Shown here: positions 50,181 through 60,016 of the stretch, piece by piece
How positions within the stretch are numbered: the stretch's first letter is position 1
Layout: the number at the start of each line of letters is the position of its first letter
DNA from: Synechococcus sp. NB0720_010
Lineage (GTDB): Bacteria > Cyanobacteriota > Cyanobacteriia > PCC-6307 > Cyanobiaceae
Length of the DNA stretch: 64,000 nt
Direction: 5' to 3'
Assembly: GCF_023078835.1 (NCBI RefSeq)
Contig: NZ_CP090898.1
Span: 186,001 to 250,000, forward strand
Position numbers and translations under genes: made by a program
Notes under the pieces: generated by a model
What the model was told of the DNA's origin: nothing
Database searches by the model: none
Seen by the model: only the letters and a program-made list of their open reading frames with translations

Positions 50181-52630
50181 CGCTCCAGGCCTGGTTGCGT
50201 CCGCTGCAACAGGCGCTCCAGCTCGAGGCTGAGCGTGGTTTTGAGGACCTGCTCGGCCGCAAGGAGCGCTTCAGCAGCTTTCTGCAGCGAGCCCTGGCGG
50301 CGCCACCTGAGGAGCTCGATCGCCAGCGCTTCTCTGGCTTGGGGGAGCTGGCCGGTGACTTTGCTCGGTATGGCGAACTGAGCCAGTCCCGCCGTCAGAG
50401 CCTGGTGCGCCGCAGCCGCCAGTATCTGTTTGAACTGCAGAAGGTCCTTCAGCCGGTTCAGCCGGTCTCTCCCCCTCGACTGCGCCTGCTCTCCAGTGAG
50501 TCCCCAGGCGCTCCCCGTTCCCAGTCGATCCAACCGGATACCCCCTTGAGCGAGGTCCGCGGTGTGGGCCCAAAAAGTGCCACGCGCCTCGCTGCCTTGG
50601 ATCTTTGGCTTGCCCGAGACCTGGTTCGCTACTACCCCCGCGACTACCTCGACTACGCCAACTTGGTGCGCATCGCCGGCCTCGAGCCCGGCAAGACGGC
50701 CACGATCGTCGCCACGGTGCGCCGCAGTCACAGTTTCACCAGCCCGCGCAATCCGAATCTCTCGATCCTCGAGCTCCATTTGGCCGACATCACCGGCCGG
50801 ATTCGTGTTTCGAAGTTCTTTGCGGGGAAGCGGTTCAGCTCACCGGCTTGGCTTAAGGCCCAACAGCGCAACTATCCCGTCGGGGCCTCTGTTGCCATCA
50901 GCGGCTTGGTGAAGGAGACCCCCTACGGACCGGCATTCCAGGACCCCCTGATGGAGGTCCTGGAGAGTCCCAATGCCTCGGTTCGCAGTGACCAGATTGG
51001 CCGCCTCTTGCCTGTCTACGGCCTGACCGAGGGGCTGACGGCCGACCGCCTGCGCAATCTGATCCGTCCCGTGGTGGCGGCTGCAGGCCAATGGGGTGAT
51101 CCGCTGCCGGCTTCGCTGCAGGCGCGGGAGGGCTTGGTCCCGCTGCCGGAGGCCCTGGTCCAGATCCATGGTCCGACGAGCCAGGCGTCTCTGAGCGAGG
51201 CTCGCCACCGTCTGGTCTTTGACGAGTTCCTTCTGCTGCAGCTGGGCTTGCTGCAGCGGCGCCGCCAGCTCACCAGTCGTCCCGCCCCTGCCCTGGCGGT
51301 TGAGGGTGACGCATTGCTCCAGGCGTTTTTGCAGCTGCTCCCCTTCCCCCTCACCGGAGCCCAGCAGCGCGTCTTGGCGGAGATCCGGGCTGACCTGCGG
51401 CGGGACCAGCCGATGGCCCGTCTGGTGCAGGGGGATGTCGGTAGCGGCAAGACCGTGGTCGCGATCGCTGCTCTGCTGACCGCGATTGATTCCGGCTGCC
51501 AGGGGGCCCTGATGGCACCGACGGAGGTGTTGGCTGAACAGCACTACCGCAAGCTCTGCGAGTGGCTGCCCCAACTGCATGTCACCTGCGCCCTACTGAC
51601 CGGATCGACCCCCATGCGCCGGCGCCGCGCATTGTTGGCGGACCTGGCCAATGGAACCCTGAAGATGCTGGTGGGGACCCATGCCCTTCTGGAGGATCCC
51701 GTTCAGTTCCAGCGCTTGGGTCTGGTGGTCGTCGATGAGCAGCATCGCTTTGGCGTCCACCAGCGCAACCGCCTGCTGGACAAGGGCCTGCAGCCTCACC
51801 TGTTAACCATGACGGCGACGCCGATCCCAAGGACCTTGGCCCTCTCCATTCACGGTGATCTGGAGGTCAGCCAAATCGACGAGTTGCCGCCTGGCCGCAC
51901 CCCCATTCGCACGAGCCTTTTGGCAAGCGCCGATCGCGACGAGGCCTATAGCTTGATTCGAGAGCAGGTGGCCCTCGGCCAGCGGGCCTATGTCGTCCTG
52001 CCCCTGGTGGAGGAGTCCGAGAAGTTGGACCTGCGCTCTGCCGTCGATGTGCATCAGCAGCTCAGCGAGCAGGTCTTCCCGAACCTCCAGGTCGGACTGC
52101 TGCATGGACGCATGCCCAGTGCTGAGAAGCAGGCGGCAATCACAGCCTTTGCGAGCGGCGAGACCCAGGTGCTGGTCAGTACGACCGTGGTCGAGGTGGG
52201 TGTGGATGTGCCCGAGGCCAGCGTCATGGTGATTGACCACGCCGATCGCTTCGGACTGGCCCAGTTGCACCAGTTGCGCGGACGCGTTGGCCGAGGGGCT
52301 GCGGCGTCCTACTGCCTGCTGGTGAATGACAGCAGCAATGTGCTCGCCCGGCAGCGCCTGGAGGTGCTGGTGCGCTCCAACGACGGCTTTGAGATCGCGG
52401 AAATGGACCTGCGCCTGCGGGGTCCCGGTCAGGTGCTGGGCACGCGTCAGAGTGGCCTGCCGGATTTGGCCCTCGCCAGCCTCACCGACGACGGGGAGGT
52501 GCTGGAGCAGGCCCGCCGCGTTGCCCAGGAGATCGTGGCGAAGGATCCTGACCTGGATCAACACCCCGGCCTTGCCAAAGTGCTGAGCGACCAGCGTCAT
52601 CGGGTCGCCCAAGCTGCCCGCCTGAACTGA
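50129..52630 (+). CDS. recG: ATP-dependent DNA helicase RecG
   Basis: RecG reverses stalled replication forks and processes recombination intermediates. The 833-residue product has a cyanobacterial N-terminal extension of about 130 residues. The wedge domain follows (LSEVRGVGPKSATRLAALDL, RYYPRDYLDYANL), then the helicase core: Walker A VQGDVGSGKTVVAIAAL, LMAPTEVLAEQHY, the DEQH box VVVDEQHRFGVHQR, TMTATPIPRTLAL, and motif VI QLRGRVGRG. GTG 50129 is the assumed start, giving a 52 nt overlap with the previous gene; TTG 50195 is an alternative. Confidence 0.95.
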   Translation: MVSGQRPHPESSNGSQLALQAWLRPLQQALQLEAERGFEDLLGRKERFSSFLQRALAAPPEELDRQRFSGLGELAGDFARYGELSQSRRQSLVRRSRQYLFELQKVLQPVQPVSPPRLRLLSSESPGAPRSQSIQPDTPLSEVRGVGPKSATRLAALDLWLARDLVRYYPRDYLDYANLVRIAGLEPGKTATIVATVRRSHSFTSPRNPNLSILELHLADITGRIRVSKFFAGKRFSSPAWLKAQQRNYPVGASVAISGLVKETPYGPAFQDPLMEVLESPNASVRSDQIGRLLPVYGLTEGLTADRLRNLIRPVVAAAGQWGDPLPASLQAREGLVPLPEALVQIHGPTSQASLSEARHRLVFDEFLLLQLGLLQRRRQLTSRPAPALAVEGDALLQAFLQLLPFPLTGAQQRVLAEIRADLRRDQPMARLVQGDVGSGKTVVAIAALLTAIDSGCQGALMAPTEVLAEQHYRKLCEWLPQLHVTCALLTGSTPMRRRRALLADLANGTLKMLVGTHALLEDPVQFQRLGLVVVDEQHRFGVHQRNRLLDKGLQPHLLTMTATPIPRTLALSIHGDLEVSQIDELPPGRTPIRTSLLASADRDEAYSLIREQVALGQRAYVVLPLVEESEKLDLRSAVDVHQQLSEQVFPNLQVGLLHGRMPSAEKQAAITAFASGETQVLVSTTVVEVGVDVPEASVMVIDHADRFGLAQLHQLRGRVGRGAAASYCLLVNDSSNVLARQRLEVLVRSNDGFEIAEMDLRLRGPGQVLGTRQSGLPDLALASLTDDGEVLEQARRVAQEIVAKDPDLDQHPGLAKVLSDQRHRVAQAARLN

Positions 52631-53352
52631 TGCCCCTGCGGCCCTGGAGTGACATCGTCATCCGCGACTGCGCCGAGTCGCTTGCCGCCTTGCCTGCGGC
52701 TCTCTTTCGGATCGAACCCCACCCCTATGTCGCCGTTGGTGCCCCCTATGGCGAGGGTGCTTGTCCCTTTCGCCTCCGCACCGGAGTCATTCAGCGCCTC
52801 CTCCAGGCCCAGACGGTTTTAAGCACGGCTGAACCCGGCTACCGCCTGGCGATCTTTGACGCTTGGCGTCCGATTGCTGTCCAGCGCTTCATGGTGGACT
52901 ACGCCATCGCCCAGGAGTGCAGCACCCGAGGCCTAAACCCCAGCTCGGCCAGCCCAGCCGTGGCGGCTGTCATTGACGAGGTGAGTCGCTTTTGGGCTCC
53001 GCCCAGCCTTGATCCTGCGACACCACCTCCCCACAGCACCGGAGCGGCGGTTGACCTCACCCTGCTGGATGGGGCGGGCGAACTCGTCGACATGGGTTCT
53101 GACATCGACGCGATCGGTGCTGTATCAGAGCCGCACCACTACCGCGCCGTTGCCGATGCGACGCCTGACGCTGTGGAGCGCCAACAGGCCCTCGAATGGG
53201 ATCGACGGCGCCGACTCCTCGCTGATGCGATGGAATCGCAGGGCTTCGCCCAACACCCCAACGAGTGGTGGCACTTCAGCTACGGCGACCAGCTCTGGGC
53301 CTGGCAGCGGAGCCAGAGCGAGGCGATCTATGGCCGTGCGTCAGACGGCTGA
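52630..53352 (+). CDS. D-alanyl-D-alanine dipeptidase (VanX/DdpX family, M15D)
   Basis: The family hydrolyses D-Ala-D-Ala released from peptidoglycan. The 240-residue product has the substrate Arg in AIFDAWRPIAVQ, the zinc ligands His and Asp in HSTGAAVDLTL and the catalytic Glu plus third ligand His in NEWWHFSYGD. There is no signal peptide, so it should be cytoplasmic, in line with recycling rather than glycopeptide resistance; no vanHA genes are near. ATG 52630 shares one base with the recG stop. It overlaps the convergent sir by 12 nt. Confidence 0.9.
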   Translation: MPLRPWSDIVIRDCAESLAALPAALFRIEPHPYVAVGAPYGEGACPFRLRTGVIQRLLQAQTVLSTAEPGYRLAIFDAWRPIAVQRFMVDYAIAQECSTRGLNPSSASPAVAAVIDEVSRFWAPPSLDPATPPPHSTGAAVDLTLLDGAGELVDMGSDIDAIGAVSEPHHYRAVADATPDAVERQQALEWDRRRRLLADAMESQGFAQHPNEWWHFSYGDQLWAWQRSQSEAIYGRASDG

Positions 53353-55140
53353 GCGGACCAGCTCTTCAACGGACTGGCGGCCGAGCTTGGCGACATAGTC
53401 ACCGAAGCTGCGGCGGCCGCCGGCGGCCTTCCAGCCCTTCAGCAGCGGTTCAATCGTGCTCTCGAGTCTCTCCAGCGGCATCCGCTCGAGGTAAGGCTCA
53501 GCCAGACGACTCAAGTTCGGTGTTCCACCAAGCCAGAGTTGGTACTGATTGACGCCATCACCCACCAGGCCCAGTTCAGCCATGTAGGGACGGGCGCATC
53601 CATTTGGACAGCCGGTCATGCGCACCAGGATTGATTTCTCAATCTCGAGGCGCCGAAGTTGTGCATCCAGCCGCGCCAGCACATCGGGAAGAATCCGCTC
53701 GGCCTCGGTCACCGCCAGCCCGCAGAGGGGGAGCGCAGGACAGGCAATGGCGTGACGCGCCAGTTGGTCCGGTGTTTCGGGCGTCTCAACGCCAATAGCG
53801 GCGAGGGCTTCTTTCACCGCAGCCCGCTGGGCCGTGCCGATGTTGCAGAGCAGCAGATCCTGGTTGGGGGTGAGACGAATCTCCAATTGATAGGTCTCCA
53901 CCAGCTGGCGAAGGCCCCGCTTGAGATCGCCCGAGAGACGGCCACACAACAGCGGGATGCCGACGAACCACTTGCCGGCGCTGATGCGATGCCAACCCAG
54001 ATAGTCCTCAAGCTTGGCTTTGGGCTCAAGTCGTAGACCCTTGATCGGGTGCGAGAAGTACTTCGCCTTGAGTTCTTCTTTGAACCAGCGAATGCCTTGA
54101 TCGTGGATCAGGTACTTGAGCCGTGCGTGACGACGGTTGTTGCGGTCACCGTGGTCCCGTTGCAGGGCCAGGATCGCCTGAACCAGATCAAAAATGTGTT
54201 CAGCTGCCACATAGCCGAGGGGATCAGCTGTGCGGGCAAACGTCTCCTCCTTGTTGTGGGTGCGGCCCATGCCACCACCCACATAAACGTTGCAGCCACG
54301 GAGTTCGCCGTTGGCATCAGCAAAGGCCACCAGGCCGATGTCCTGGGTCAGCAGATCGACGGAGTTGTCCCCAGGTACCGTCACGGCCACCTTGAATTTC
54401 CGGGGTAGGTAGGTGCCGCCGTACAGAGGCTCCTTGGCGTCCCCGCTGAAGACACCCCCTTCCTGTTGCCGCTCGCGTGCCTTCTTCACGGGGCGGCTGG
54501 GTTTGATCCGGTAACTCAGATCGCCATCGACCCAGAGGTCCAGGTAGCTGCCCTCAGCGGCCTGCGGGCTGAGGACGTCAGCGATGTCGTTGGCTAATTG
54601 GCGGGCCGCTGGATAACCGCCTTTTTCGAAGGGGGCCGCCGGCGCCATGACGTTGCGGTTGATGTCCCCGCAGGCCGCCAAGGTCGAACCCATCGAGCGA
54701 ACGATGGTGCCGATCACCTCCTTGAGATGTCCCTTCCGAATGCCGTGCATTTGGAAGGCCTGACGGGTGGTAGCCCGCAGCGTTCCATTGCCGAGGCGAT
54801 CGGCCAGCTCATCCATCGCCAGATACAGGCCGGCCGGGATCCGTCCAGCGGGGCTGCGCAGGCGCAGCATCATCTGCCAGTCCTTGTCTTGACCCTTCTG
54901 CCTGTTTTCGCGGTTGTCCTGTTGATAGCTGCCGTGGAATTTCAGCAACTGAACGGCCCCGTCACTGAAGTGACTCAGGTCGTTCTGCAGCTCTGCAGCG
55001 AGAGGGTCCTTCAGGTAGTCGCTGTCGGCCTTGAGTTGCTCAAACTTGGTGCGCTCTGCGCCTGTGGCGATGGAAGGGGAAAACGTCCGTTCCTCGGGGC
55101 TCTTCTGCTCCACTTGCCCCACGGACTGCCCTTCGGCCAC
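53341..55140 (-). CDS. sir: Ferredoxin-sulfite reductase
   Basis: This assimilatory enzyme reduces sulfite to sulfide with six electrons from ferredoxin. The 599-residue product has two ferrite-reductase-like repeats and siroheme-domain segments VAVTVPGDNSVDLLTQDIGL and NVYVGGGMGRTHNKEETFAR. The four 4Fe-4S/siroheme cysteines lie in ACPALPLCG and TGCPNGCARPY. GTG 55140 is my choice of start; TTG 55155 would add five residues. The N-terminal ~35 residues are not conserved-looking. It is divergent from glyS over about 105 nt. Confidence 0.94.
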   Translation of the reverse strand: MAEGQSVGQVEQKSPEERTFSPSIATGAERTKFEQLKADSDYLKDPLAAELQNDLSHFSDGAVQLLKFHGSYQQDNRENRQKGQDKDWQMMLRLRSPAGRIPAGLYLAMDELADRLGNGTLRATTRQAFQMHGIRKGHLKEVIGTIVRSMGSTLAACGDINRNVMAPAAPFEKGGYPAARQLANDIADVLSPQAAEGSYLDLWVDGDLSYRIKPSRPVKKARERQQEGGVFSGDAKEPLYGGTYLPRKFKVAVTVPGDNSVDLLTQDIGLVAFADANGELRGCNVYVGGGMGRTHNKEETFARTADPLGYVAAEHIFDLVQAILALQRDHGDRNNRRHARLKYLIHDQGIRWFKEELKAKYFSHPIKGLRLEPKAKLEDYLGWHRISAGKWFVGIPLLCGRLSGDLKRGLRQLVETYQLEIRLTPNQDLLLCNIGTAQRAAVKEALAAIGVETPETPDQLARHAIACPALPLCGLAVTEAERILPDVLARLDAQLRRLEIEKSILVRMTGCPNGCARPYMAELGLVGDGVNQYQLWLGGTPNLSRLAEPYLERMPLERLESTIEPLLKGWKAAGGRRSFGDYVAKLGRQSVEELVRSAV

Positions 55141-55245
55141 GCTTACGCACCACAAACAGTGATCTTTGAACGTAGCGAAGCGTCGACCGGGCTTGGCTTC
55201 GGAGCCGTTTCAATAAGCTGATCGGCTGCTGAGGCTGCCTGCTCC

Positions 55246-57411
55246 GTGTCCACCTTTCTGCTTGAGATCGGGACTGAGGAGTTGCCCGCGGATTTTGCGC
55301 GCCTGGCGCTGCCGCAGCTGGAGCAGGCGGTGAAGCGTGATCTGAGTGCAGCGCGACTGAGCTACGGCCAGGTTGAGACCACCAGCACTCCCCGTCGCCT
55401 GGTGGTCCAGGTGAGTGATCTGTCTGAATCAGCCCCCGATCTGCGCGATGAGCGCAAGGGGCCACCCGCAGCACAGGCGTTCAAAGACGGTGTCCCGACC
55501 CAGGCCGCCATAGGTTTCGCCAAGCGCTGCGGTGTTGATCCCGCTGCCCTTGAGGTGCGTGACACCCCCAAGGGTCCCTTTGTCTTTGCGGAAGTCCTGG
55601 AAGCCGGGCGCCCCGCCCGTGAGCTCCTGGCGGAGGCCATTCCCCAGTGGATTGCAGCCCTCCAGGGCCGTCGTTTTATGCGTTGGGGCGTGGGAGAAAG
55701 CCGCTTTTCCAGGCCCGTGCGTTGGCTAGTGGCGCTGCTGGGATCCGATCTGATCCCCGTCACCCTCTCCGGTAGCGACCCCGTCGTGCAGTCCGGCCAG
55801 ACCAGCCGTGGCCACCGTCTCTACAGCGACGCTGTGGCGATCCCGTCGGCCGATGCCTACGCCGCTGCCCTGGCCGACGCCGGGGTGGTGGTCAATCGCT
55901 CTGATCGGGCGTCATTCATTCGCACCAGCGTTGAACGCAGTGCCGCCGTCTTGGATGCGGTTCCCGATTTACCCAGTGACCTCTTTGAGGAACTGACCGA
56001 TCTCGTTGAGACCCCCCTGTTGATCGAGGGAAGCGTTGCGGACCATTACCTGGCTCTGCCCGCGGAGGTCTTGAGCACCGTGATGCGTGCCCATCAGCGT
56101 TACGTGCCCCTGTATCGCAAGGACGCGGATTCCGACCCCCTGGCCTTGGACGCCCGCAGGAGTTTGCTGGCGCGGTTCCTCTGCATTGGCAATGGCCTTG
56201 CCGAGGCCAGCGACACCGTCCGCCGGGGTAACGAACGGGTCCTGAAGGCCCGGCTGGCTGACGCTGAGTTCTTTGTCCAGGCCGACCGCGCCGTCGCCAG
56301 CGCTGAGCGGCGCGAGCAGCTCAAGCGGGTGACCTTTGCTGAGGGCCTGGGTTCACTCCTCGATCGCGTTGAGCGGCTCGAGTGGCTCACTGCCCTACTG
56401 GCCGAGCAGCTCGAGCTGCCGAACCAGGTGGCCGACCACGCCACCCGCGCGGCTCACCTGTGCAAGCACGATCTCGTCAGCCAGATGGTTGGTGAGTTCC
56501 CAGAGCTGCAGGGCGTCATGGGCGGCAAATATCTGCTCGCCGAGGGTGAACCCCGCGAGGTGGCCCTGGCTGTGCTGGAGCACTACCAACCCAAGGGGGC
56601 CGGTGATGCCCTGCCGAGTTCGGTGGCAGGTGCTGTGGTGGCCCTCGCGGAGCGCTTTGAACTCCTTCTGAGCATCTACGCCAAGGGTGAGCGTCCCACC
56701 GGTTCCTCGGACCCCTATGCCCTGCGCCGGGCTGGCAACGGCATCCTCCAGATCCTTTGGGATCAAGGTTGGAGCCTCAACATCAAGACGCTCCTGGAAC
56801 GTGCGACGCAGCATTGGGCCAAGCTGCTTCCCCATTTCAAGGTCGATGCATCGGCATTAGCTCAGGAACTCTCCGAGCTCATGGGGCAACGCCTGCAGAG
56901 CCTGCTGGAGGAGGCCGCCATTGATTCCGATCTGGTTCAAGCCGTCGCTGGAGAAACGGTTTCTCTCGAGAGGCTCCTGGCCGACCCGGGTGATGCGCGT
57001 CAACGGGCTTCTCTCCTCCAGAGCCTGCGCTCTGGCGGCGAGCTCACCGCTGTCCAGGCCGTGGTCACCCGTGCTGCGAAGTTGGCCACCAAAGGGGATC
57101 TGCCTCAGACGGTTCTCTCGGCCAGCGCTGTTGTCGATGCAAGCCTCTTTGAGAAGTCCAGCGAAGCCGGGATGCTTTCGGTTTTGAACAGTCTGGAGCC
57201 CGTCGCCACCGGCAGTGATCCCGATCGCTACGCCCAACTGGCCCAGGGATTGATCGCTGGTGCGTCGGCCCTTGCGAATTTCTTTGATGGAGAGGACAGC
57301 GTGATGGTGATGGCTGAGGACGCATCGATCCGCGCCAATCGCCTCAATCTGTTGGGTGTTCTCAACAACCAGGCATCGGTTCTGGCTGACTTCAGCCGGA
57401 TCAGTGGCTAA
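55246..57411 (+). CDS. glyS: Glycyl-tRNA synthetase beta subunit
   Basis: This is the beta chain of the bacterial alpha2beta2-type GlyRS, needed for tRNA-Gly recognition. The 721-residue product begins at GTG 55246 with STFLLEIGTEELPADFARL. The HD-domain-like region includes RAAHLCKHDLVSQMVGEFPELQ and GSSDPYALRRAGNGIL, and the C-terminal DALR-like domain ends NNQASVLADFSRISG. The alpha subunit gene glyQ is not in the window, so the two are unlinked here, as is common in cyanobacteria. Confidence 0.96.
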   Translation: MSTFLLEIGTEELPADFARLALPQLEQAVKRDLSAARLSYGQVETTSTPRRLVVQVSDLSESAPDLRDERKGPPAAQAFKDGVPTQAAIGFAKRCGVDPAALEVRDTPKGPFVFAEVLEAGRPARELLAEAIPQWIAALQGRRFMRWGVGESRFSRPVRWLVALLGSDLIPVTLSGSDPVVQSGQTSRGHRLYSDAVAIPSADAYAAALADAGVVVNRSDRASFIRTSVERSAAVLDAVPDLPSDLFEELTDLVETPLLIEGSVADHYLALPAEVLSTVMRAHQRYVPLYRKDADSDPLALDARRSLLARFLCIGNGLAEASDTVRRGNERVLKARLADAEFFVQADRAVASAERREQLKRVTFAEGLGSLLDRVERLEWLTALLAEQLELPNQVADHATRAAHLCKHDLVSQMVGEFPELQGVMGGKYLLAEGEPREVALAVLEHYQPKGAGDALPSSVAGAVVALAERFELLLSIYAKGERPTGSSDPYALRRAGNGILQILWDQGWSLNIKTLLERATQHWAKLLPHFKVDASALAQELSELMGQRLQSLLEEAAIDSDLVQAVAGETVSLERLLADPGDARQRASLLQSLRSGGELTAVQAVVTRAAKLATKGDLPQTVLSASAVVDASLFEKSSEAGMLSVLNSLEPVATGSDPDRYAQLAQGLIAGASALANFFDGEDSVMVMAEDASIRANRLNLLGVLNNQASVLADFSRISG

Positions 57412-57461
57412 CGCTCTGTAACAAGAGGTCTTAGCCTGTTTGCAACAAAGAGGCTGATCCG

Positions 57462-58598
57462 CTGACGACTTCCATCCGCTCAGCAGAGCTCGACAGGCCA
57501 CTGAGTCGCGGCGATTTCTCCCTCGCTTCTTTTCGCCAGTCCAGCAACGCCAGAGCGCTCTGGCAGGTCCTCGTGACCGTTCTTCCCATTGCCTGTCTCT
57601 GGGCCGTCATTCCCGTTTGCGCGGCTGATCCTGGTTTGCGCTGGCTTTTGGTGCCGGTGCTGCTGGCACTGGTGTTGTTCTCTGCCCGCAGCTTCTCGCT
57701 GATGCATGACTGCGGCCATGACACGCTCTGGTCAACGCGATGGTGCAACCGACTGACGGGCTTTGGCTTGGGTTGCTTGAACGCCATTCCGCAGTTCCCC
57801 TGGTCCCGGGGTCATGCCTTTCACCACAAGCACAACGGCAATTGGGATGTCTATCGGGGGCCGTCGTCCCTTTTGACGGTGGAGCAGTTTCTCCAGTTGT
57901 CCCCTTCTGCCCAGTGGCGCTATCGCCTGATCCGCCACCCCCTGATGCTCTTTCCCGGTGGCTTCTTTTACCTGGTGATCCGTCCCAGGCTTCAGCTACT
58001 CCTCGGCTCAGCTGAATTCGCGGGCGCAGCACTGAACAAGGCCATTCGCTTCCCTAGGACGGGACCCTCCGGTTGGAAGCGCTTTGTTCTGGACTTTAAG
58101 TCCAGCCACTGGTACACCACAGGTGAATGGATGGACCTGGTCGCCAACAACGTCGTGGTTCTGACCAGTTGGGTTCTCATGGCTTCCTGGTTGGGCCTTG
58201 GGCTTTTTCTGAGCTGCTATTCCTTCGTGATGGCCTGCTCAGCGGCCATGTTTATCTGTGTCTTCTTTGTTCAGCACAATTTCCAGGGTTCTTACACCAG
58301 TGGAACCTCCGGTTGGAGTTATTTCAAGGGTGCCATTGAAGGCAGCAGCAACCTTGTGCTGCCAGCCATCTTGAACTGGTTCACGGCTGATATTGCTTTT
58401 CATTCTGTCCATCACCTTTGTGAACGCATTCCCAATTACAGACTCCGGGACTGCCACCGCTTCCATTCGCATTTACTGCAGAACTGCACCTATCTGACCC
58501 TGAAGGACATCCCCCATTGCTTTGACCTCATTCTTTGGGATTCCAAGGCCCTGGAGTTGGTCAGCATTGATCAAGCACTGAGCACCGCCTCGGCTTAA
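57462..58598 (+). CDS. Membrane fatty acid desaturase-type di-iron protein
   Basis: Three histidine boxes characterise the membrane desaturase superfamily: SLMHDCGHDTLWS, GHAFHHKHNGNWD and AFHSVHHLCERIPNY. Hydrophobic helices surround them. The substrate (lipid acyl chain or otherwise) is not deducible. The frame stays open to 57435 and the stretch before GTG 57573 reads like a family N-terminus (SNARALWQVLVTVLP), but it offers no ATG, GTG or TTG. CTG 57462 would give 378 residues, GTG 57573 only 341. I chose CTG provisionally. A strong bidirectional terminator follows. Confidence 0.85.
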   Translation: MTTSIRSAELDRPLSRGDFSLASFRQSSNARALWQVLVTVLPIACLWAVIPVCAADPGLRWLLVPVLLALVLFSARSFSLMHDCGHDTLWSTRWCNRLTGFGLGCLNAIPQFPWSRGHAFHHKHNGNWDVYRGPSSLLTVEQFLQLSPSAQWRYRLIRHPLMLFPGGFFYLVIRPRLQLLLGSAEFAGAALNKAIRFPRTGPSGWKRFVLDFKSSHWYTTGEWMDLVANNVVVLTSWVLMASWLGLGLFLSCYSFVMACSAAMFICVFFVQHNFQGSYTSGTSGWSYFKGAIEGSSNLVLPAILNWFTADIAFHSVHHLCERIPNYRLRDCHRFHSHLLQNCTYLTLKDIPHCFDLILWDSKALELVSIDQALSTASA

Positions 58599-58602
58599 GC
58601 AC

Positions 58603-58637
58603 AAAAAAAGGCAGTGGAGTAATCCACTGCCTTTTTT
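58603..58637. terminator. Bidirectional rho-independent terminator
   Basis: A nine-base stem GGCAGTGGA/TCCACTGCC with loop GTAA is flanked by seven A on the left and six T on the right. It can therefore terminate both the desaturase gene (top strand) and chlP (bottom strand), which converge here. Confidence 0.93.
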
Positions 58638-58651
58638 GACCAACCAGGTCC

Positions 58652-60016
58652 TTATTTGCCGCTCAACGCCGGCTCACGATCGGCTTTGGCTTTGGCCTTC
58701 TGGTTCCCGACGCGAATACCACCTTTGATGGTGCTCACGGCCAGCATGGCGTTGACCTCTCCGTCCTCGCGGACGGCGCTGGGAACGGGCTTGTAACCCT
58801 GCGGTGCCAGAGCGTTACCGCGGAGAACGGAGCCGAGGGTCAGCAGGGTCAGCTTGAGTTGCTGCCAGGGGTTCATCGCTACCACGCGCTTGTAGAGGTA
58901 GCTGTCGAACGTCAGGCGCTGAACGTCCTTGTCGTCGCACATCTCGACGAAGGCTTCACGGGCCGCGTCGTTGCGATAGAAGACGTTCTGGAGAATTTCG
59001 AGCACCTTGTAGGTGGCGCCGTACTGGCGATCCCACTTCTTGAGGTACTTCTTGAGGTCGGCTTCAGTCGGAACCCGCTTGCCGCCTTGGCTGGCCTCAA
59101 CGATCTGCTCGGCGCACATCCGACCACTCTTGGCGGCGAAGTAGATGCCCTCACCGGAGCTCTTGGTCACATAGCCGGCGGCATCACCAACAAGCGCCAT
59201 CCGGCCGACGACGCGGCGGGGACGGGGGTGCTCAGGAATCGGGTGGGCCTCAACTTTGATGACTTCGCCATTCACCAGACGCTTCTTAGCGCGCTCGCGA
59301 ATGCCCTCCTGCAGGCTCTTAATCAGCGCCTGGTTTTCCTGCATGGTCCCGGTGCCGACCGCGACGTGGTCGTACTTCGGGAACACCCAGGCGTAGAAGT
59401 CGGGAGACACATCCGTGCCCACGTACATCTCGGCCAGGCTCTCGTAGTACTTCATCTCCTCAGCAGGCAGCTTGATGCGCTCCTGGAAGGCGATGGCCAC
59501 GTTGTAGTCACCAGCATCCATGGCCTTGGCCACGCGGCTGTTGGCACCGTCGGCGCCAATGATCAGGTCCACCTCGAGACTCTTGGTCTCACCAGTGGCC
59601 TCACCCTCGCTGTAGTCGGAGTAGGTGAGGGTGTAGGGCCCCTGGCGGTTGGCGCCGGTGTCGATCTTGGTCACCAGACCGTTGACCAAGTTGGCGCCGA
59701 GTTCAGCGGCGCGGTCGCGCATGAAGGCATCCATGACCTCCCGGCGGCACATACCGATGTATTCGTTCTCGTTTTCGAGATTGATGTCCACCTCACGGTT
59801 GGAGGGGGAGATCATCTTCATGTTGCGGACCTTGCGGTCGATGATCGACTCGGGCAGGTCGAACTCCTCGACCATGCACAGAGGGATGGCCCCACCACAG
59901 GGTTTGGCGTTATCCAGCTTCCGCTCGAAGATCCAGGTCTCAATTCCCGCCTTAGCCAGAATTTCAGCAGCACAGGAACCACTCGGGCCGCCGCCCACCA
60001 CCGCGACTCGCAACAT
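58652..60016 (-). CDS. chlP: Geranylgeranyl reductase
   Basis: ChlP reduces the geranylgeranyl group to phytyl for chlorophyll and tocopherol. It is an FAD-dependent oxidoreductase of 454 residues. It begins MLRVAVVGGGPSGSCAAEIL, the dinucleotide-binding motif, with ERKLDNAKPCGGAIP next. It also has LIIGADGANSRVAKAMDAGD and VGDAAGYVTKSSGEGIYFAA, the second FAD motif. ATG 60016 was chosen over ATG 60085, whose added 23 residues are not conserved-looking. Confidence 0.95.
   Translation of the reverse strand: MLRVAVVGGGPSGSCAAEILAKAGIETWIFERKLDNAKPCGGAIPLCMVEEFDLPESIIDRKVRNMKMISPSNREVDINLENENEYIGMCRREVMDAFMRDRAAELGANLVNGLVTKIDTGANRQGPYTLTYSDYSEGEATGETKSLEVDLIIGADGANSRVAKAMDAGDYNVAIAFQERIKLPAEEMKYYESLAEMYVGTDVSPDFYAWVFPKYDHVAVGTGTMQENQALIKSLQEGIRERAKKRLVNGEVIKVEAHPIPEHPRPRRVVGRMALVGDAAGYVTKSSGEGIYFAAKSGRMCAEQIVEASQGGKRVPTEADLKKYLKKWDRQYGATYKVLEILQNVFYRNDAAREAFVEMCDDKDVQRLTFDSYLYKRVVAMNPWQQLKLTLLTLGSVLRGNALAPQGYKPVPSAVREDGEVNAMLAVSTIKGGIRVGNQKAKAKADREPALSGK

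Noticed and set aside
52630-53352. Glycopeptide resistance determinant
   Set aside because: Only a VanX-like dipeptidase is present; vanH, vanA and regulatory genes are absent.
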